Positions 53,467 through 63,400 of a DNA stretch of 64,000 bases are shown in pieces. Positions within the stretch are counted from its first letter, which is position 1; every line of letters begins with the position of its first letter. The stretch covers positions 62,001 through 126,000 of the forward strand of contig JAPLGO010000038.1 in the NCBI GenBank assembly GCA_026390115.1, written 5' to 3'. The stretch comes from Campylobacterales bacterium. Lineage in GTDB: Bacteria > Campylobacterota > Campylobacteria > Campylobacterales > Sulfurimonadaceae. Below the pieces are notes generated by a model. The model was not told the origin of the DNA. It did no database searches and worked only from the letters and a program-made list of their open reading frames with translations. A program made the position numbers and the translations under genes.

Positions 53467-53554
53467 AATAGTAAAATAATCGAATCATAAATAGCTGAAT
53501 AGTAAAAATTTACTATTTGTAATTTCATACATAAGGTAACTATTCAATAGTAAA
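53467..53554. repeat. Repeated AATAGTAAA motif near the right end of the comM island
   Basis: AATAGTAAA occurs at 53467-53475, 53498-53506 and 53546-53554, and its complement TTTACTATT at 53509-53517, forming a palindrome with the second copy. TTTACTATT also occurs near the left end at 50479-50487, and one-mismatch versions at 50369-50377 and 50531-50539. The inverted placement at the two ends suggests binding sites for a transposase or recombinase. Confidence 0.45.
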
Positions 53555-53576
53555 ATAAACAGTTAATACTTAGTAA

Positions 53577-54503
53577 TCAAGATATGCCTCTATGTGCCAA
53601 GCCGACTTCGCCTATCATGGCACGGTGAGAACCGCCTCCAAACACGCTTGCCAGAGTGGATGTATGGTGCGGAGAGCGGATATTTCTGTGCGGTGTAAAG
53701 AGAGGCTCTTTTGCGTCTAGCACATCCAGCTTTGCAACATCAAGAATTTCATCGATGTGCATGGGCGGCAAAATATATCGAACTCTCTTTGCAATCATGC
53801 TCTTTCCACACCCTGGGCTTCCCTCAAAAAGTATGTTATGGAAACCTGCAGCACTAATGAGTGCCGCTCGTTTGGCCACTTCCTGTCCCTTTACATCTAT
53901 GAAATCTTCATCATACTCTTTAGTGTAGTAATATTTTTTGCCATCAATTTCATAAAATGGGTAAGCTATGTCACTATGTTGGATGCTCGGTATTACAGTT
54001 TCTTGATTTTTTAGAAGCTCTATTGCCTCATTTAAATTGTCGACACCATAAAACTCTACATTCGGAATTTTTGAAAGTTTTGTAAGTGCAGCATTCGGAA
54101 CTATCGCTTTTTTAATGATTTTTTGATTTGTAAGCGACAATATGAGCGGGTAGAGATGGAGATTCTCTTTTACATTTCCGTCAAGCCCTAACTCTCCAAA
54201 GACAAACCACTCGCTAAAGTCACTATTTAGATAATCAAGCGCTATCATAAGGGCGATGCTGAGGTCAAATTGAGAACCCTCTTTTTTGACATCACTTGGG
54301 GATAAATTGATTGTAATCCGTTTTGGCGGAAAGGAAAAGTCGTTGCTTAAAAGCGCAGATTTGACTCTTTCTTTTGCCTCAGTAATAGATGCAGATGCCA
54401 TACCGACAATAGAAAAAGAGGGAAGTCCTTTTGTAAGCGTTGATTCAACTTGAACAACTTTAGCATCAATCCCTTCATATGTGGCACAAAAAACTACTTT
54501 CAT
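53577..54503 (-). pseudogene. comM: comM, N-terminal fragment (interrupted gene)
   Basis: The first 305 codons or so of ComM/YifB: the ChlI-like N-terminal domain (MKVVFCATYEGIDAKVVQVE, SASITEAKERVKSALL, KRITINLSPSDVKKEGSQFDL), then the AAA+ Walker A (FEGSPGCGKSMIAKR). The frame ends abruptly at HRGIS-stop, just before the Walker B segment, which is at 50330-50356. The break is inside the ATPase core, so natural transformation branch migration by ComM should be lost. Confidence 0.9.
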
Positions 54504-54584
54504 AATACTAACCTTTTGTTTTAGTTAGCAGGATAGTATCATTTTGATTTGTTTATAGGAAAAAATATGACAGATTGTAATATT

Positions 54585-55106
54585 TTAAGAGCTTTTCTTT
54601 TCTTTTTGCACTCTCTTGAACTCTTTCTCAAATTTTTTTCTGCGAGCGTAGGATAATTTATCTATAAATAAAATACCTAACAGGTGATCCATTTCATGCT
54701 GAATAGCTATACTCAAAAGTCCTGTTGCTTCTAGGGTATTTGTATTTCCATTTCTGTCTTGATAATTAACCGTAACATTTTCATAGCGTGTGATGTCCTC
54801 ATAAAAACTAGGAACACTCAGGCATCCCTCTTGATAGACAGTTTCACCCTCTTTATAAACAAGAAGAGGATTAATCATCTCTATAAGATTTTCTATGGGC
54901 TGTTCACCGTCTTCTTCTGGAATATTCAAAATAAGGACTTGTTTCGCATGTGCTACTTGTATAGCAGCGAGCCCTATGCCGTTTGTCTTAATCATCACAG
55001 AGTGCATCGCATCCAAAAGCTTATGCAAATTCTGATCAAATTTTTCAACTTTAAGAGATTTTTCCCGTAGTTTTTTATCAGGATATTCTACAATACTCAA
55101 ATTCAT
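54585..55106 (-). CDS. def: Peptide deformylase
   Basis: The start is ATG 55106 (MNLSIVEYPD), 4 bases after the preceding stop; the longer frame lies inside the upstream gene. The 173-residue metalloenzyme removes the formyl group from nascent proteins. All three motifs are present: GIGLAAIQ, EGCLSVP (metal Cys) and QHEMDHLLG (two metal His and catalytic Glu). The basic Lys-rich C-terminus (RRKKFEKEFKRVQKEKK) may contact the ribosome. The operon is tig-clpP-GGDEF-like-def. Confidence 0.94.
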   Translation of the reverse strand: MNLSIVEYPDKKLREKSLKVEKFDQNLHKLLDAMHSVMIKTNGIGLAAIQVAHAKQVLILNIPEEDGEQPIENLIEMINPLLVYKEGETVYQEGCLSVPSFYEDITRYENVTVNYQDRNGNTNTLEATGLLSIAIQHEMDHLLGILFIDKLSYARRKKFEKEFKRVQKEKKSS

Positions 55107-55110
55107 TGGA

Positions 55111-56166
55111 TTACTCTTCTGATTCTGGTGTCTCGTCACCTCTTGTTACAACTGCATAATCTACTTTTTCCTCTTTGTATGCTTTTTCAATACCGCTCAA
55201 TGCACTTACTATTGTCTCTTCAACAGAGTATTCCGGAGCAACATTAGTAATGCCGATAGCGATTTTTAATTGAATCTCACGGTCAGCCAAGAAGAAGTTG
55301 CTGTTTGATACCAGCTCACAGAGTCTTCCGCTGGCATGTTTCGCACTAGCTATATCTGTATGTTTTAGTAACATCGAAAATATACCGTTCCCATAGTGTG
55401 CAACTATATCGCTTCTTCTTGAAGTTTTAAGTAAAAGTCTGGCTATTGTTCTTGTCATAAGTACAATTGCTTTTTCATTGTTTACGCTCTCTTGAAGATT
55501 GCGGTCAAGTTCTATCATGATAAGAGAGCTTTTGTGATTAAACTGCTTTATTAAGCCTATCTCATGAGCAATTTTTGTTAAAAGATATCTTTTATTGTAA
55601 ACTCCAAATCTATTGTCAAATATAGTTTCATTCTCTACACTTTTTACAACTACTGCTGTTTCATCATAAAGCTCTTTGAGTTGTGTGCTTTGTTTTGTCA
55701 ATATGGTGTTTAATTTGGAGATATCTCCTTCTAAAACACCAACAATTCCAGCTATTGATTGTACACCATTGCCTTGCTTTAGCTCTTCTTTTCTTTTTTC
55801 AAGAATTTTCGTCATTAAAGCCATATTCTTGTATAAACTTGCAGTTATAGATAAAATATTCTTTACTGATGAAAAACCTTGTTTGAGGCTTTGCTCAAGT
55901 ATAATGGTTTTTTCGCCATCATTATCTTCTTCTAGTTCTAGCATTGAAACTATCTGTTTACGGACATGTTCACTCTTTTTTTCCAAAAGTCTGTCAAAAT
56001 AAAGTGAAAAATTATTCGGAGTTGGCGGCAGGTTGTCATTAATAAGGGAATTCAGAACCTCTTTTGCATATATCTCTATATCGCTTGTCGGTTCTTCTAT
56101 CTCAAGAGCAGAATCACTATCACTTCCAATCTCACGACGATTTCTACTTCTTAATGTTCCTGCCAT
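55111..56166 (-). CDS. Degenerate GGDEF-domain protein
   Basis: A 351-residue protein with a charged N-terminus, a helical middle (about 60-190) and a C-terminal GGDEF-fold domain (DNRFGVYNKRYLLTKI, LIMIELDRNLQE, HYGNGIFSMLL). The catalytic signature GGDEF is replaced by YGNGIF and there is no I-site, so it should not make cyclic di-GMP. It may bind a nucleotide or interact with another protein. It lies between clpP and def with gaps of 9 and 4 bases, so it is co-transcribed with protein-quality genes. Confidence 0.75.
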   Translation of the reverse strand: MAGTLRSRNRREIGSDSDSALEIEEPTSDIEIYAKEVLNSLINDNLPPTPNNFSLYFDRLLEKKSEHVRKQIVSMLELEEDNDGEKTIILEQSLKQGFSSVKNILSITASLYKNMALMTKILEKRKEELKQGNGVQSIAGIVGVLEGDISKLNTILTKQSTQLKELYDETAVVVKSVENETIFDNRFGVYNKRYLLTKIAHEIGLIKQFNHKSSLIMIELDRNLQESVNNEKAIVLMTRTIARLLLKTSRRSDIVAHYGNGIFSMLLKHTDIASAKHASGRLCELVSNSNFFLADREIQLKIAIGITNVAPEYSVEETIVSALSGIEKAYKEEKVDYAVVTRGDETPESEE

Positions 56167-56175
56167 AGTATCCTC

Positions 56176-56766
56176 CTACTCTTTTTCGTTTTTAACTAAA
56201 ACTTCATCAATCATTCCATAATCAAGAGCTTCTTTAGCACTCATAAAATTATCGCGGTCTGTGTCTTTTTCTATTGTTTCAACACTTTGTCCTGTATTTT
56301 TTGCAATTAATTCATTGAGCTCAGCTTTCATTCGAAGAATCTCTTTTGCCTGAATTGCTATATCAGTAGCTTGACCTCTGGCACCGCCTAATGGTTGGTG
56401 TATCATGATTCTTGCATGTGGAAGTGCATACCTTTTGCCCTTTTGCCCGCTACAAAGTAAAAAAGCACCCATAGAAGCAGCTTGTCCTATACAGATAGTT
56501 GCAACATTCGGACGAATATAGTTCATAGTGTCATATATTGCCATTCCGGCTGTTACAACTCCACCTGGAGAGTTGATGTAGAAGTAAATATCTTTCTCTG
56601 GGTCTTCAGCCTCAAGAAACAGAAATTGTGCAACTATTGAAGAAGCAACAGAGTCGTTTACCTCCCCGCTTAGCATTACAATTCTATCTTTTAAAAGACG
56701 AGAGTAGATGTCATAAGAACGCTCTCCGCGTCCTGTTTTTTCTACTACATAAGGAATATAACTCAT
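56176..56766 (-). CDS. clpP: ATP-dependent Clp protease proteolytic subunit
   Basis: A 196-residue serine protease forming the ClpP tetradecamer, fed by ClpX/ClpA. Catalytic S98 (GQAASMGAF) and H123 ([10 protein letters not shown]) are visible, and the Asp follows in DRDNFMSA. Length is typical. It lies 4 bases after tig with an AAGGAT site, consistent with the conserved tig-clpP neighbourhood. Confidence 0.95.
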   Translation of the reverse strand: MSYIPYVVEKTGRGERSYDIYSRLLKDRIVMLSGEVNDSVASSIVAQFLFLEAEDPEKDIYFYINSPGGVVTAGMAIYDTMNYIRPNVATICIGQAASMGAFLLCSGQKGKRYALPHARIMIHQPLGGARGQATDIAIQAKEILRMKAELNELIAKNTGQSVETIEKDTDRDNFMSAKEALDYGMIDEVLVKNEKE

Positions 56767-56770
56767 ATCC

Positions 56771-58072
56771 TTACGCCTCTTTCATCTTTGGATTTAAAAG
56801 TCCCGATAATACTCTGTCTTCTACCATTGACATCTGAATAGCAGGAATATATCCGGCTTTTTTGTAATGCTCATACGCCTGCTGAGGGTCTTGACCCATC
56901 TGCATTGCTTCATAGTAAATAGTTTGCATAACTTCTTGCTCATGTACTTTTACTTTTTCAGCTTGAGCGAGTGCGTCAATAATAAAGGTAGCTTTTACGC
57001 TTCTTAGTGCATCTTCACGGAAAGTGTCACGAAGTGCATTCAATTTCTCTTCACTGTTGCGAAGTTCTTCAATCTCATCTTCGCTCATTGTGCCGGCTTT
57101 TTTGTTGAGAGCCATATCTATCTCTTGTTCAACAACAAATTCCGGTAAATCGAATGTAAAAGTTTCAACAAACAGCTCTAAAAGGGCAGGCTTAAGTTCA
57201 TCATTATAGAGTTTTGACAACTCTTCATTTTCAATTTGAGTTTTTACCAAAGCTCTTAGTTTTTCTAAAGTTGCATCCTCTTCACCTGGAAGCATTTTTT
57301 TTGCAAGTTCATCATCAATAGTTACTGCTTCTTTTGTTTTGATACCATTTACTTTTACTTTAAATTCAGCATCTTTACCAGCGAGTTCTTTACCGCCGTA
57401 ATTTTCCGGGAATGTAACTTTTACTACTTTTTCTTCCTCTTTTTTCATACCAATAACTTGTTCTTCAAAGCCTGGAATAAATTGACCGGAACCTAAACGA
57501 AGAGCGAAATCTTTTGCTGCTCCGCCATCAAAAAGCTTGCCGTCTACTGAACCTTCAAAGTCGATTACAGCAGTGTCTCCATCTATCGTTGCACGATTTT
57601 CTGTAATATCAACAAGTGGAGCCTGAGCTTCAGCCAAACTTTTGATTCTTTCATCAATATCTGCATCACTTATAGCCGGTTTATCAAACTCTTTCACTAA
57701 TGCCGCGTAGTCACCCATCTCAATAACAGGACGCATGGCAATTTTAACAGTAACTTCGATTTTATCAGCACTTTTGTCAAATACAGAAATAGTCGGCTCT
57801 CCGATTAAAGAGTCGTTAGATATACCCATCTCCTCTAAACCTTTGCTCAAAACATCACGAAGAGCTTCAGCTTCAGCATCCTGAACCAACTTCTCGCCAT
57901 ACTGTTTTTTAATAGTAGCCATAGGAACTTTTCCCTTGCGAAAACCAGCTATTTTAGCAGTTTTTGTTAGGCTTTTAGCGATTTTGTCCACATTTGCATT
58001 CACTTCATCCATTGAGATTGTAGCTTTAATCTCAGCATTCGCACTGTTGATTTTGTTTGATTTGATTTCCAT
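56771..58072 (-). CDS. tig: Trigger factor
   Basis: Start at ATG 58072 (AAAGGA upstream), 433 residues. The N-terminal ribosome-binding domain has the signature [17 protein letters not shown]. The peptidyl-prolyl isomerase domain (~155-235) follows ([35 protein letters not shown]), then the helical chaperone domain. It folds nascent chains at the ribosome exit. First gene of the tig-clpP operon. Confidence 0.94.
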   Translation of the reverse strand: MEIKSNKINSANAEIKATISMDEVNANVDKIAKSLTKTAKIAGFRKGKVPMATIKKQYGEKLVQDAEAEALRDVLSKGLEEMGISNDSLIGEPTISVFDKSADKIEVTVKIAMRPVIEMGDYAALVKEFDKPAISDADIDERIKSLAEAQAPLVDITENRATIDGDTAVIDFEGSVDGKLFDGGAAKDFALRLGSGQFIPGFEEQVIGMKKEEEKVVKVTFPENYGGKELAGKDAEFKVKVNGIKTKEAVTIDDELAKKMLPGEEDATLEKLRALVKTQIENEELSKLYNDELKPALLELFVETFTFDLPEFVVEQEIDMALNKKAGTMSEDEIEELRNSEEKLNALRDTFREDALRSVKATFIIDALAQAEKVKVHEQEVMQTIYYEAMQMGQDPQQAYEHYKKAGYIPAIQMSMVEDRVLSGLLNPKMKEA

Positions 58073-58141
58073 CAATTTCCTTTAGTCAGTTTTTAATTTT
58101 AACTATTATTTTTGGCAATATTACCAAAAAAGTGCTTTTAA

Positions 58142-58597
58142 TTAGCTTTTACACAGGTTTGGTTTAAAATTCAGCAAAAGTATCCATGCAACTGCTACAT
58201 CAATCATTACATCGGCAAAGTTAAATACAGCAAAATTAAATCCGCAGTGCCAATAGACCATATCAACTACCCCGCCATGAATAAATCTGTCATATATGTT
58301 TGAAAATGCGCCCCCCAACATAAGACCTGCAGGAAACGCGTAACAAATTTTTTGCAAGTAAATCATGTAGATTAAAATTCCGCTTACCATAATCAGCTGT
58401 ATATATTTCAGAGATTCATCTAAAAAAGAGAGCATAGAAAATGCAACACCTTTGTTGTAAACTAAAATAAAGTCTATGCATTGTGTGTAATATCTAAAAC
58501 CATCCACAAAGAGCATTTTAATGTACTGATCTATTATAAAAATTCCACTAAGAGCTAAAAGCAGTATCGTGATAAGACGAATTGTATGGTTACGCAT
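58142..58597 (-). CDS. lspA: Signal peptidase II (lipoprotein)
   Basis: A 151-residue inner membrane aspartyl protease with four helices. Active-site motifs are visible: [21 protein letters not shown] with the first catalytic Asp, and [15 protein letters not shown] with the second. [14 protein letters not shown] replaces the usual VxNxGAAFS with a conservative change. It cleaves lipoprotein precursors such as the one at 42753-43751. The ATG overlaps the glmM end by 8 bases. Confidence 0.92.
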   Translation of the reverse strand: MRNHTIRLITILLLALSGIFIIDQYIKMLFVDGFRYYTQCIDFILVYNKGVAFSMLSFLDESLKYIQLIMVSGILIYMIYLQKICYAFPAGLMLGGAFSNIYDRFIHGGVVDMVYWHCGFNFAVFNFADVMIDVAVAWILLLNFKPNLCKS

Positions 58598-59930
58598 TCA
58601 AAGCTTTTTGAAAAAACTCTACAATAAGTGGCATGTGAAAATTCATGGCTTTGGCATCTTTACACTCGAGCAAAATTCTTAGCTTATTTTCTGTTCCTGA
58701 GTAGCGAATCAGATGCCGAATATTATTGTCATCCAACTCTTTTAACTTTAAATCCAAACCCTCTATAATATTAAGCGGTTTTTTTACTTTAACATTTATA
58801 TTTACAAGTTTTTGCGGATAGAGCTTAAATGGGCGAAGCGCTTTAGAAGCTTGCTGTTTTGTCTTAATCAGAAGAGCCAATGTCTGCAGAGCGCTCACAA
58901 GCCCATCCCCTGTTTTTGCATAATCATTGATTATTACATGCCCGCTTTGCTCTCCGCCAAAGTTTATTTTCTCTTTTTTCATGATTTCTAAAACATTTTT
59001 ATCACCTACATCGGAGCGGAATAGCTTGAGCCCTTGAGAGTTCATAAAATCTTCTAAAGCTTGATTACTCATAACAGTTGAGACAATTCCTCCCCCCTTT
59101 AGAGTACCCTGTTTTTTCATATATGCACCCAATGCACCCAAAAGCTGGTCGCCATCCACAACCTCTCCCCTCTCATCGACTACCACAAGTCTATCTGCAT
59201 CACCGTCAAGTGCAACACCTAAATCGGCTCTAAATTTTACAACTGCTTCGCAAAGATCCTTTGTATGAAGCGCTCCGCATGCCTCATTTATATTAAATCC
59301 ATCCGGTTTATTGTGAAGTACAATCACATCTGCCCCCAACTCTTCCAAAACGGTCGGACCCACTTTATAGCCGGCTCCGTTAGCGGCATCTAAAACTATT
59401 CTTATTCCCTTGAGTGAAATCTCCCTTGGAAATGAGTTTTTGAGTTGAACAATATATCGACCTATTACATCATCAATTCTTTTTGCTTTACCGATTTTTT
59501 TAGCCGTAACTTGAGCATCTTGAAGAGCTTCGGCATCCCTATAAATAGATTCTATCTCCTCTTCTGCTTCGCTTGAGAGTTTATCTCCATGTCCGTCAAA
59601 AAATTTTATACCGTTATCTTCAAAGGAGTTGTGTGAAGCACTTATCATGATTCCTGCATCACAACGCATATTTTCAGTGATAAAAGCTATAGCAGGGGTT
59701 GGCATGGGACCTATTTGAATCACATCATAGCCAATAGCAGTCAAGCCGCTTACGATTGCATTTTCAATCATATAGCCGCTTCTTCTAGTGTCTTTGCCTA
59801 TTAAAATCTTGTTAGTTGTTGAGTGCTTTTTAAAGTATATCCCGGCTGCCATAGCAACTTTCATGGCAAGCTCGGCACTTAAATAAGAGCCGGCTTCTCC
59901 TCTAACTCCGTCAGTTCCAAATAATTTCAT
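58590..59930 (-). CDS. glmM: Phosphoglucosamine mutase
   Basis: A 446-residue phosphohexomutase that makes glucosamine-1-phosphate for peptidoglycan and LPS. The phosphoserine S99 (GIMISASHN), the metal-binding [12 protein letters not shown] and the sugar-binding GGEQSGHVI are intact, and the N-terminal [14 protein letters not shown] is canonical. A TGTTAAAAT extended -10 lies upstream on the minus strand (complement of 59958-59966). Followed by lspA. Confidence 0.95.
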   Translation of the reverse strand: MKLFGTDGVRGEAGSYLSAELAMKVAMAAGIYFKKHSTTNKILIGKDTRRSGYMIENAIVSGLTAIGYDVIQIGPMPTPAIAFITENMRCDAGIMISASHNSFEDNGIKFFDGHGDKLSSEAEEEIESIYRDAEALQDAQVTAKKIGKAKRIDDVIGRYIVQLKNSFPREISLKGIRIVLDAANGAGYKVGPTVLEELGADVIVLHNKPDGFNINEACGALHTKDLCEAVVKFRADLGVALDGDADRLVVVDERGEVVDGDQLLGALGAYMKKQGTLKGGGIVSTVMSNQALEDFMNSQGLKLFRSDVGDKNVLEIMKKEKINFGGEQSGHVIINDYAKTGDGLVSALQTLALLIKTKQQASKALRPFKLYPQKLVNINVKVKKPLNIIEGLDLKLKELDDNNIRHLIRYSGTENKLRILLECKDAKAMNFHMPLIVEFFQKALNA

Positions 59931-60074
59931 AGTATATTTCCATTTTTAAAGTGTTGTATTTTAACACAATAAAAGGAGAAATAGAAAATATTTCCATTTT
60001 AGCTTGTCTTTAACTTAAATTTAATTATTTTTAAGCTAATATTCCGCACTAAATTTCATGAGAAGGACTCATAC

Positions 60075-60335
60075 ATGGCAAATCACAAGTCATCAATTAA
60101 GAGAATTCGCCAGACTATCGTTCGTGCAGAACGAAATCGTTTCTACAGAACTCGTCTTAAGAACATTGTAAAAGGTGTTAATTCTGCAGTTGAAGCAGGT
60201 AACAAAGAAGAAGCTACAGCAGCATTTAAATTAGCGAACCAACAAATTCACAAATTTGTTAGCAAAGGTATCTTAAAAAAAGCTACAGCAGCAAGAAAAG
60301 TTAGCCGTCTTCACAAATCTGTTAACGCTCTCTAA
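60075..60335 (+). CDS. rpsT: 30S ribosomal protein S20
   Basis: An 86-residue basic helical protein that binds 16S r[42 protein letters not shown]-like helix and [16 protein letters not shown]. Length is typical. AGAAGGA lies upstream, and a TAATAT -10 is at 60037-60042. prfA follows 12 bases downstream, as in many Campylobacterota. Confidence 0.95.
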   Translation: MANHKSSIKRIRQTIVRAERNRFYRTRLKNIVKGVNSAVEAGNKEEATAAFKLANQQIHKFVSKGILKKATAARKVSRLHKSVNAL

Positions 60336-60347
60336 GGTTAACAATTA

Positions 60348-61415
60348 ATGTTAGCCGATAAACTTACACCGTTTATCAACCGTTATAACGAACTTAGCAA
60401 CTTGCTAAGTTCTCCTGACATCGCCTCTGACATCAAACGAATGACAGCTCTTTCCAAAGAACAATCTTCACTTTTAAAAATCGTTGAAAAAGCTCACGAG
60501 TATAAAGATACTCTCAATGAAATCAAAGATGCAAAAGCTATGCTTGGCGATCCAGAAATGATTGACATGGCAAAAGAAGAGTTAAAAGAGCTTGAGCCTA
60601 AAATTCTTTTGATAGAAGAGCAGATAAAACTTTTACTCTTGCCAAAAGACCCAAATGATGATAGAAATATCATCGTGGAACTTCGTGCTGGTGCGGGTGG
60701 AGACGAGGCTGCAATCTTTGTTGGAAATCTTTTTGATGCTTATGTCCGTTATGCTGACCTCAAAGGTTGGAGCGTTGAAATTATGAGCACTTCACCTTCC
60801 GATGCTGGTGGATATAAAGAAGTTATTGCACTCATAAAAGGTGATCAGGTATATAGCAGGTTGAAATACGAAGGTGGAACACACCGCGTACAAAGAGTTC
60901 CTGCAACAGAATCACAGGGGCGTGTTCACACTTCTGCGATTACCGTTGCAGTTATGGCTGAAGTTGAAGATGTTGAAGTTCAGATAAATGAAAATGATTT
61001 GAAAATCGATGTTATGCGTTCAAGTGGATGTGGCGGACAAAGTGTTAACACAACCGACTCTGCTGTTCGTATTACGCACTTGCCTACAGGTATAGTAGTA
61101 ACGAATCAAGACCAAAAGTCTCAGCACAAAAACAAAGACAAGGCTATGAAAGTTCTAAAAGCTAGACTTTATGACCTTGAAATGCAAGAAGCACTTGCAA
61201 AAGATAGTGCTAACCGTGCTTCTCAGGTTGGAACAGGCGACAGAAGTGGAAGAATTAGAACCTATAATTATCCGCAGAATCGCATAAGTGACCATAGAAT
61301 CACTCTAACACTTTACAGACTTGCTGAGATTATGCAAGGCGGACTCTTAGATGAGATTATAGAGCCTTTAATTACAGACCATCAAGCTAAAATAGTAGAA
61401 GCTGCAGGACTGTAG
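60348..61415 (+). CDS. prfA: Peptide chain release factor 1
   Basis: A 355-residue RF1 that ends translation at UAA and UAG. The GGQ motif ([16 protein letters not shown]) contacts the peptidyl-transferase centre; the codon-reading PxT-type motif is in [31 protein letters not shown] and [15 protein letters not shown] are also canonical. Co-transcribed with rpsT. Confidence 0.95.
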   Translation: MLADKLTPFINRYNELSNLLSSPDIASDIKRMTALSKEQSSLLKIVEKAHEYKDTLNEIKDAKAMLGDPEMIDMAKEELKELEPKILLIEEQIKLLLLPKDPNDDRNIIVELRAGAGGDEAAIFVGNLFDAYVRYADLKGWSVEIMSTSPSDAGGYKEVIALIKGDQVYSRLKYEGGTHRVQRVPATESQGRVHTSAITVAVMAEVEDVEVQINENDLKIDVMRSSGCGGQSVNTTDSAVRITHLPTGIVVTNQDQKSQHKNKDKAMKVLKARLYDLEMQEALAKDSANRASQVGTGDRSGRIRTYNYPQNRISDHRITLTLYRLAEIMQGGLLDEIIEPLITDHQAKIVEAAGL

Positions 61416-61434
61416 TTTCTCTCTATATGTTTTC

Positions 61435-61489
61435 ACATGTGCCCGAGCGAAGCGACAAATGCCCTCGGGTGCCGATACTTAACATGTGG
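61435..61489. terminator. Nested stem-loop between prfA and dapF
   Basis: CACATGT (61435-61441) pairs with ACATGTG (61483-61489), and directly inside GCCCGAG (61442-61448) pairs with CTCGGGT (61465-61471), leaving an 11-base bulge on the 3' side. The GC-rich core with CGAGCGAAGCGAC is unlike the surrounding DNA. It separates convergent genes and may be a terminator or REP-like element. Confidence 0.5.
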
Positions 61490-61495
61490 AGATAG

Positions 61496-62254
61496 TTAAA
61501 TCTCCGCTATAAAAACCTTTTTTACTTCACCGCGAAAAGTTATAGTTCTTTCGTTCATTCCAAGATAAAGTGTATCGCCGCTTCTAGGATAGACTTCTAT
61601 GTTGTTTGAAACTAAACCCTCTTCATATGCTCTGTAAAAACAAGCTGCCATTCCGGTTCCGCATGCCAAGGTTTCATCTTCTACCCCTCTTTCATATGTG
61701 CGAACTTTTAAATTTTTACCTTCAACAAAAGCAATATTTACATTAGCGTTGTATTTATATCTTAGTGCTCTCGCTTCTTCTATATCAAATATATCTATAT
61801 TCTCTGTGAAATGAACCAAATGGGGAACACCGGTATCTATTTTCCACCATGATTTGCTATTTTCTATAATTGTTTTATCCAAAATTTTTGGAGGGGTGAG
61901 TTCACTCAAGACCATATTGTCTTCTACTTCAGCATGTATAACACCTGCCAAAGTCAAAAAGCTCATTTTACTAGGCGCAAGATAGTTCACAAATGCATAG
62001 TGGGCACATGCACGACTTCCATTGCCACACATTTCAGCAACGCTTCCATCTGAGTTATAAAACTGCCATTCAAAATCAATGTTTTTTTGATTTCCCTGCT
62101 CTGCAAAATAAGGAATTAAAACTATTAAACCGTCTGCCCCTACGCCATTTTGTCTATGGCAAAGTTCTTTAGCAGTTTGGCTTCTGTCTTTTTTTATAAA
62201 TGTATGAAAAACAACAAAGTCATTTCCATTTGCGCTGTATTTAGATACCGTCAC
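61496..62254 (-). CDS. dapF: Diaminopimelate epimerase
   Basis: A 252-residue PLP-independent racemase converting LL- to meso-diaminopimelate for lysine and cell wall. The two catalytic cysteines are in MCGNGSRACAHY (C76) and LACGTGMAACFYRA; NDFVVF and GADGLIVL are also conserved. It starts with GTG at 62254 (TGGAG upstream) and overlaps coaE by 14 bases. Confidence 0.94.
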   Translation of the reverse strand: MTVSKYSANGNDFVVFHTFIKKDRSQTAKELCHRQNGVGADGLIVLIPYFAEQGNQKNIDFEWQFYNSDGSVAEMCGNGSRACAHYAFVNYLAPSKMSFLTLAGVIHAEVEDNMVLSELTPPKILDKTIIENSKSWWKIDTGVPHLVHFTENIDIFDIEEARALRYKYNANVNIAFVEGKNLKVRTYERGVEDETLACGTGMAACFYRAYEEGLVSNNIEVYPRSGDTLYLGMNERTITFRGEVKKVFIAEI

Positions 62255-62855
62255 TATTTTTCTCCAGATATTTTGCTTTTATTTTATCAACAAACTCTTC
62301 ACACTCTTTTTGAAGATGTTTTAAATCTTTTGAGTTGTCTATAACCCATGTAGCTCTTTTCTTCTTCTCTTCTATAGGCATTTGAGAATTAATTCTTTTT
62401 ATTGATTCCTCTTTTGAGTAGCCATTGCGTTTCATAAATCGCTCAAGTTGTATATCTCTCGGAGTATAAACTACAACACTATTCTTTATATCATAAGAGC
62501 CTTTTTCAAAAAAAAGCGGAATGTCTATAAGGTATGGAAATTTAAAACTATCCTGTTTTATGCTTCTTTGCTCTATTTCGGCTCTTATTTTAGGGTGCAA
62601 AAACTTTTCTAAAATTCTTTTTTTCTTCTCATCTGAAAAAATTAAACTTCCCAATTTTGTACGATTTACTTTTGCACCATCAACGAACTCTTTTCCAAAA
62701 GTCTCTTCAACCCAAGAAACGGATGCATCTAATATTTCATGAGAAATTGTATCTGCATCTATAACTCTCATACCGTTGAGTGCCAGTAAAGAGGCAACAG
62801 TACTCTTTCCGGTAGCAATTCCTCCGGTTAAGGCAATAGCATAACAAAAAGGCAT
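62241..62855 (-). CDS. coaE: Dephospho-CoA kinase
   Basis: A 204-residue P-loop kinase of the last step in coenzyme A synthesis. The Walker A is ALTGGIATGKSTVA; DADTISHEIL and LIDIPLFFEKG bind substrate; the LID region is RFMKRNGYSKEE. The start overlaps the upstream stop by one base (TGATG), and its end overlaps dapF. Confidence 0.92.
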   Translation of the reverse strand: MPFCYAIALTGGIATGKSTVASLLALNGMRVIDADTISHEILDASVSWVEETFGKEFVDGAKVNRTKLGSLIFSDEKKKRILEKFLHPKIRAEIEQRSIKQDSFKFPYLIDIPLFFEKGSYDIKNSVVVYTPRDIQLERFMKRNGYSKEESIKRINSQMPIEEKKKRATWVIDNSKDLKHLQKECEEFVDKIKAKYLEKNSDGI

Positions 62856-63400
62856 CAGTTTTTTATAATTCCTAGATATTCTTTACGAATATAGTTGGGC
62901 ATTGCAAAAGAGGCAAGATGAATTTCAGTATTGTAGTAGTTCAAATTATCAAGCATGTCCGCTCTTTGTAAAATAATATCTGCTGTCGGATGGTACTCTT
63001 TTGATGCGAGTATCGCACTGTTGTCATTGCCTAAATTGTAAGGCATTATAATTTTAAAATAGTTAGCTAAATCTTGCATCAGCACCTTATTTGACTCTAC
63101 ATCTTCTAAAGGTTTATTATTGATTACAAGCTGTCCATCTGCTTTTAATATACGGTTTATATGTGCTAAAACAGCGCTGTCTCCGTACATTTCGCTTATA
63201 ACAACATCATAGCTTCCATCAGCTTCATCTCGAAGTTCATCAAGAGTGCATCCAATAACTTTTGAAGAAACTTCACCATATTTTTTCATTTCATCCATCA
63301 GTAATTCAGCGTTATTGCTAATGATTAAAACATTTTCTGGTGCTTTGCTCGTGCATAAGGCTACGTGCACCATCATTTCCGGGTAAATAAAAGATTTCAT
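62855..63400 (-). CDS. Short spermidine synthase-like protein
   Basis: A 181-residue protein with a Rossmann-like methyltransferase/spermidine-synthase fold: SFIYPEMMVHVALCTSKAPENVLIISNN-type start, EMKKYGEV, YDVVISEMYGDSA. The YxEMMxH motif recalls SpeE, but the protein is about 100 residues shorter than normal SpeE, and the glycine-rich SAM loop is altered (ENVLIISNNAELL). Polyamine synthesis is possible but not certain; it may be a divergent paralogue. It heads the minus-strand operon with coaE and dapF. Confidence 0.6.
   Translation of the reverse strand: MKSFIYPEMMVHVALCTSKAPENVLIISNNAELLMDEMKKYGEVSSKVIGCTLDELRDEADGSYDVVISEMYGDSAVLAHINRILKADGQLVINNKPLEDVESNKVLMQDLANYFKIIMPYNLGNDNSAILASKEYHPTADIILQRADMLDNLNYYNTEIHLASFAMPNYIRKEYLGIIKN

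Larger units (their letters stand above)
50357..53576. mobile_element. About 3.2 kb mosaic mobile island inside comM
   Basis: The two comM fragments would join cleanly between HRGI and LFLDEL, which places the island boundary within a few bases of 50357 and 53576. It contains a recombinase-like fragment, a truncated ORF of unknown function, an IS1595-type transposase remnant, a DUF6471 regulator, an MT-A70 methyltransferase and small fragments. The 9-base sequence AATAGTAAA occurs repeatedly near the right end, with inverted near-copies at the left end. No clear target duplication is seen. comM is a known target of other transposons, for example AbaR-type islands in Acinetobacter. Confidence 0.8.

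Noticed and set aside
50357-53576. Clean target-site duplication flanking the comM island
   Set aside because: Bases at the two junctions (near AAAAAAAG and GATATGCC) share no convincing 4-9 base duplication, so none is claimed.
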